Source: Euryarchaeota archaeon UBA561 (GTDB taxonomy: Archaea; Thermoplasmatota; Poseidoniia; Poseidoniales; Poseidoniaceae). Taken from it: 32,356 nt of DNA. A program made the translations under genes and the position numbers. Location of the stretch: contig DANX01000117.1 of assembly GCA_002502295.1 (NCBI GenBank), forward strand, positions 1-32,356. Reading direction: 5' to 3'. The notes below the pieces were generated by a model. The model ran no database searches and was not told the origin of the DNA. It saw only the letters and a list, made by a program, of their open reading frames with translations. This document shows positions 30,279 to 32,356 of the stretch, piece after piece (within the stretch, counting starts at the first letter, position 1; each line of letters begins with the position of its first letter).

Positions 30279-31022
30279 TCAGAAAAGGTCATCTCCATTC
30301 CATTCCAGTATAGCGGGTTCAAACCACCACAATTCAATCATGTACTCGATTGTAACACTCGAGTCTTGCCTTTCGCACTGAAACGTTGAATCACCGGATT
30401 CCACAATCCCTGTATAATCAAAGGCATACTCACCTACAACCTCATCACTTGTATCAAACATTTCTTCAATCTCAGCAACGGTGTACCCCGTGATGAACGG
30501 GTAGGTGTCAAATTCAGGATATTCCATTAACTGGATGTATTGATATTCTCCTGTTTGGGTTTCAAAATCCAATGAGCCAGCCGGTGTGCTCACCGAGAAC
30601 GAAACTGCGTCGAGGGCGTCTTCTCCGGGGTCAGCTGCACAACCTAGGCCGTTCGTTTCTTCGTTGTCTTCGTTGTTGTCCAGCACACCGACGTAGAAAT
30701 CCACCGAGAACACATTGCTGTTTTTTGCTTCGTCTGGAAAATCCTGTTCGGTGAATGTGAGGGAGAAAACCTCTCCATCGCTGAGTTCTACGGTTGTCTC
30801 AGCAATCCATGCAATTACCCCGTATTCACCGTCGACAATGTATTCAAGTTCTCGCTGGTATTCATCAGCTGGAGGGGCTGTTAGGTAGGAATGGATTGGG
30901 ATGGAAATCAACGCGACAACAAACACGACCGATGCGATCTGAATCGGTCTGTTTCTTTTGTAAACGTCAAACATTCTTGCTAGGCCAGTGCTTTCTAACG
31001 CAGCGTTCTCAGTATCGGTCAT
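30279..31022 (-). CDS. Hypothetical single-pass membrane protein, mostly extracytoplasmic
   Basis: A 247-residue protein with a 25-residue cytoplasmic start, one membrane helix at about 27-43 with no cleavage site seen, and an acidic, aromatic-rich domain of about 200 residues that is probably outside the cell. The outer domain has alternating beta-strand patterns (for example VFSLTF, FSVDFYVGVL and SVTIEYMIEL) and two cysteines (one in LGCAADPG, one in TFQCERQ) that may pair. The strongly acidic composition suits an exported protein of a marine organism. I recognise no family. The gene has its own TATA-like box that overlaps the pyrG stop, so it is probably transcribed separately. Confidence 0.68.
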   Translation of the reverse strand: MTDTENAALESTGLARMFDVYKRNRPIQIASVVFVVALISIPIHSYLTAPPADEYQRELEYIVDGEYGVIAWIAETTVELSDGEVFSLTFTEQDFPDEAKNSNVFSVDFYVGVLDNNEDNEETNGLGCAADPGEDALDAVSFSVSTPAGSLDFETQTGEYQYIQLMEYPEFDTYPFITGYTVAEIEEMFDTSDEVVGEYAFDYTGIVESGDSTFQCERQDSSVTIEYMIELWWFEPAILEWNGDDLF

Positions 31023-31044
31023 GTCGACGGATGTTCATTCATCC

Positions 31045-31052
31045 TCATAAAT
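31045..31052 (-). promoter_or_regulatory. TATA-like box (ATTTATGA) before the single-pass membrane protein gene
   Basis: Centred about 26 nt upstream of the ATG at 31022 and lying at the very end of the 32-base gap that separates it from pyrG. The position predicts a nearly leaderless mRNA. Confidence 0.35.
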
Positions 31053-31054
31053 CA

Positions 31055-32356
31055 TCACCCGTCAAGTTGCCCAGTGGCTGCCTTCAAGAGGCCAAGGAAG
31101 GGAGGACTGGGTTTTCCAGGGCGGGATTTGAATTCTGGATGAAACTGGACACCGACGTAATACGGGTGGCCGTTGAGTTCGAAAATTTCACAGCGCTGCC
31201 CTGAATCGTCTTTGCCCACGAAGAGCAAGCCCGCTTCTTCAATTCGCTCGATCAAATCTGGGTTCACCTCGTATCGGTGGCGATGCCGTTCATCCACTGT
31301 TTCACCGGCACCGTAGAGTTCACGAATGGTGGACCCTTTGTGTTGCCAAATCGTTGGTCGGCTACCCAACCGCATTGTTCCACCCAAATGGGTTTTGGAA
31401 ATTTCTGGCATGAACACAATCGCCGCATGCTCGGGGTTGTCCTCAAACTCAGTGGAATTCGCTCCGGTCATGCCGAGCACGTTTCGACAGAATTCAATGG
31501 TGGCAATTTGCAAGCCAAGACAGATTCCAAGATAGGGGACGTTTTCGACTCGGGCGTAGTTAGCGGCGAGAATCTTTCCTTCAACGCCTCGGTCGCCAAA
31601 TCCGCCTGGAACAAGGATGCCCCCCGCTTTGCGCAGCAACTCCCACGCCGATTCATGTTCAGTGACTTCCCATCCTTCCTCGAGATGGCTGGCTTCAATC
31701 CAATCGATCACCAATTTTCTGTCAACCGCCATGGCCGCATGTTGCAGGCTTTTGATGACGGAGAGGTAAGCATCGGACAAATCGGTGTACTTCCCAACCA
31801 TCGCAATGTGAACCTCCTCGGTGAGGGTGTCGAGGTGGTGGGCCATGGTTGTCCATTCGTCGAGGAGATCGGTTACGGTGCAATCCACGCCGAGAATATC
31901 ACACAAGCCTTGTTCGTGAAGCATCAGCGGGACGTGGTAAATGTTAGGCACATCATGGGTTGACATGACTGCCCCGGGTTTAACATGACAAAATGCAGCT
32001 AATTTGTTGCGCGTTTCATCGGTGAGGGGTGAGGATGAGCGGCAAACAAGAATGTCTGGCGTGATACCAAGTCCTCGAAGTTCTTTCACCGTGTGTTGTG
32101 TTGGTTTTGTTTTCTGCTCTCCCACCGGGCCCATGACTGGAACGAGCGAGACGTGGACGAAGGTGACATTTTCTCGTCCGACTCTGAATTGGAATTGTCG
32201 AAGGGCTTCAACGTACGGCGAGGATTCAATGTCGCCGACAGTTCCTCCCAGCTCAATGATGCAAGCATCGGGCTTCTTTTCACTTCCATCAGCTGGGCGA
32301 GCGGCGACATCTTCAATCCAATCTTGGACGGCATCGGTGATGTGTGGAATGACTTG
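31055..32356 (-). CDS. pyrG: CTP synthase (N-terminus cut by the right edge)
   Basis: Converts UTP to CTP using ATP and glutamine, the last step of pyrimidine nucleotide synthesis. The visible 433 residues cover the end of the synthetase domain and the whole glutaminase domain. At the edge the frame reads VIPHITDAVQDWI, and then IIELGGTVGDIES and PVGEQKTKPTQHTV, all typical of the synthetase domain. The glutaminase domain has the nucleophile cysteine in LGICLGLQ and the catalytic His and Glu in VQFHPEF. An open frame beginning at ATG 32134 is internal; the gene continues to 32356 without a stop, so the true start (roughly 100 residues further upstream) is beyond the window. Confidence 0.96.
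   Translation of the reverse strand, partial: QVIPHITDAVQDWIEDVAARPADGSEKKPDACIIELGGTVGDIESSPYVEALRQFQFRVGRENVTFVHVSLVPVMGPVGEQKTKPTQHTVKELRGLGITPDILVCRSSSPLTDETRNKLAAFCHVKPGAVMSTHDVPNIYHVPLMLHEQGLCDILGVDCTVTDLLDEWTTMAHHLDTLTEEVHIAMVGKYTDLSDAYLSVIKSLQHAAMAVDRKLVIDWIEASHLEEGWEVTEHESAWELLRKAGGILVPGGFGDRGVEGKILAANYARVENVPYLGICLGLQIATIEFCRNVLGMTGANSTEFEDNPEHAAIVFMPEISKTHLGGTMRLGSRPTIWQHKGSTIRELYGAGETVDERHRHRYEVNPDLIERIEEAGLLFVGKDDSGQRCEIFELNGHPYYVGVQFHPEFKSRPGKPSPPFLGLLKAATGQLDG

Noticed and set aside
30300..30325. GGGTTCAAACC resembling a tRNA T-arm
   Set aside because: It lies within a coding frame and no acceptor or anticodon stem can be built around it. No tRNA was found in the window.
1..32356. 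CRISPR arrays, insertion sequences, phage genes, rRNA
   Set aside because: No regularly spaced repeats, no transposase or integrase motifs and no rRNA-like stretch were seen on either strand.

Overview
The window most resembles a marine planktonic archaeon of the Marine Group II (Poseidoniales) type. A full-length two-AAA-domain Cdc48/VAT, separate pyrB and pyrI chains, an Ncs6/TtuA-like tRNA thiolase, a COG3199 NAD-kinase-like protein and TATA-like boxes about 25 nt before several start codons point to Archaea. A bacterial-type threonyl-tRNA synthetase, a bacterial-looking sdhCAB operon and a CobB-like sirtuin fit the mixed gene content of that lineage. The taxon is inferred from gene content. 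There is no rRNA to confirm it.

Layout. At the left edge is an ABC ATPase (partial, minus), divergent from an orphan membrane protein. From 1838 to 5285 a minus-strand sdhC-sdhA-sdhB operon with overlapping stops and starts encodes succinate dehydrogenase; upstream of it lies an aldehyde dehydrogenase (5381-7111). A shared promoter region separates this from plus-strand cdc48 (7198-9426). Cdc48 is followed by a 79-residue PRC-barrel protein and three genes for membrane proteins: DUF4350-like, DUF58 and an eight-helix protein. Converging on these is a minus-strand operon (13922-17728, perhaps beginning at 17914). It encodes a small Roadblock/LC7 protein, a 1066-residue protein with a Roadblock-like domain plus a long coiled coil, and a two-helix membrane peptide. 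This is the least described and most system-like part of the window.

From 18050 rightwards: an Ncs6/TtuA-family tRNA thiolase (plus), pyrI and pyrB (minus), a six-helix membrane protein with a long helical tail (plus), an 842-residue polytopic protein with TPR-like repeats and thrS (both minus), a short disordered protein (minus), then a COG3199 NAD-kinase-like protein and a sirtuin (both plus). The right end carries a zinc-ribbon membrane protein, a single-pass exported protein and pyrG (CTP synthase, cut by the right edge), all minus.

Pyrimidine synthesis (pyrBI, pyrG), respiration (sdhCAB, aldehyde dehydrogenase), protein quality control (Cdc48), NAD(P)-linked regulation and translation are therefore mixed with uncharacterised envelope or cytoskeleton-like genes. 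I saw no tRNA, rRNA, CRISPR array, insertion sequence or phage gene. Genes are tightly packed. The only longer gap (17729-18049) holds a candidate 50-residue basic ORF and an AT-rich imperfect palindrome.
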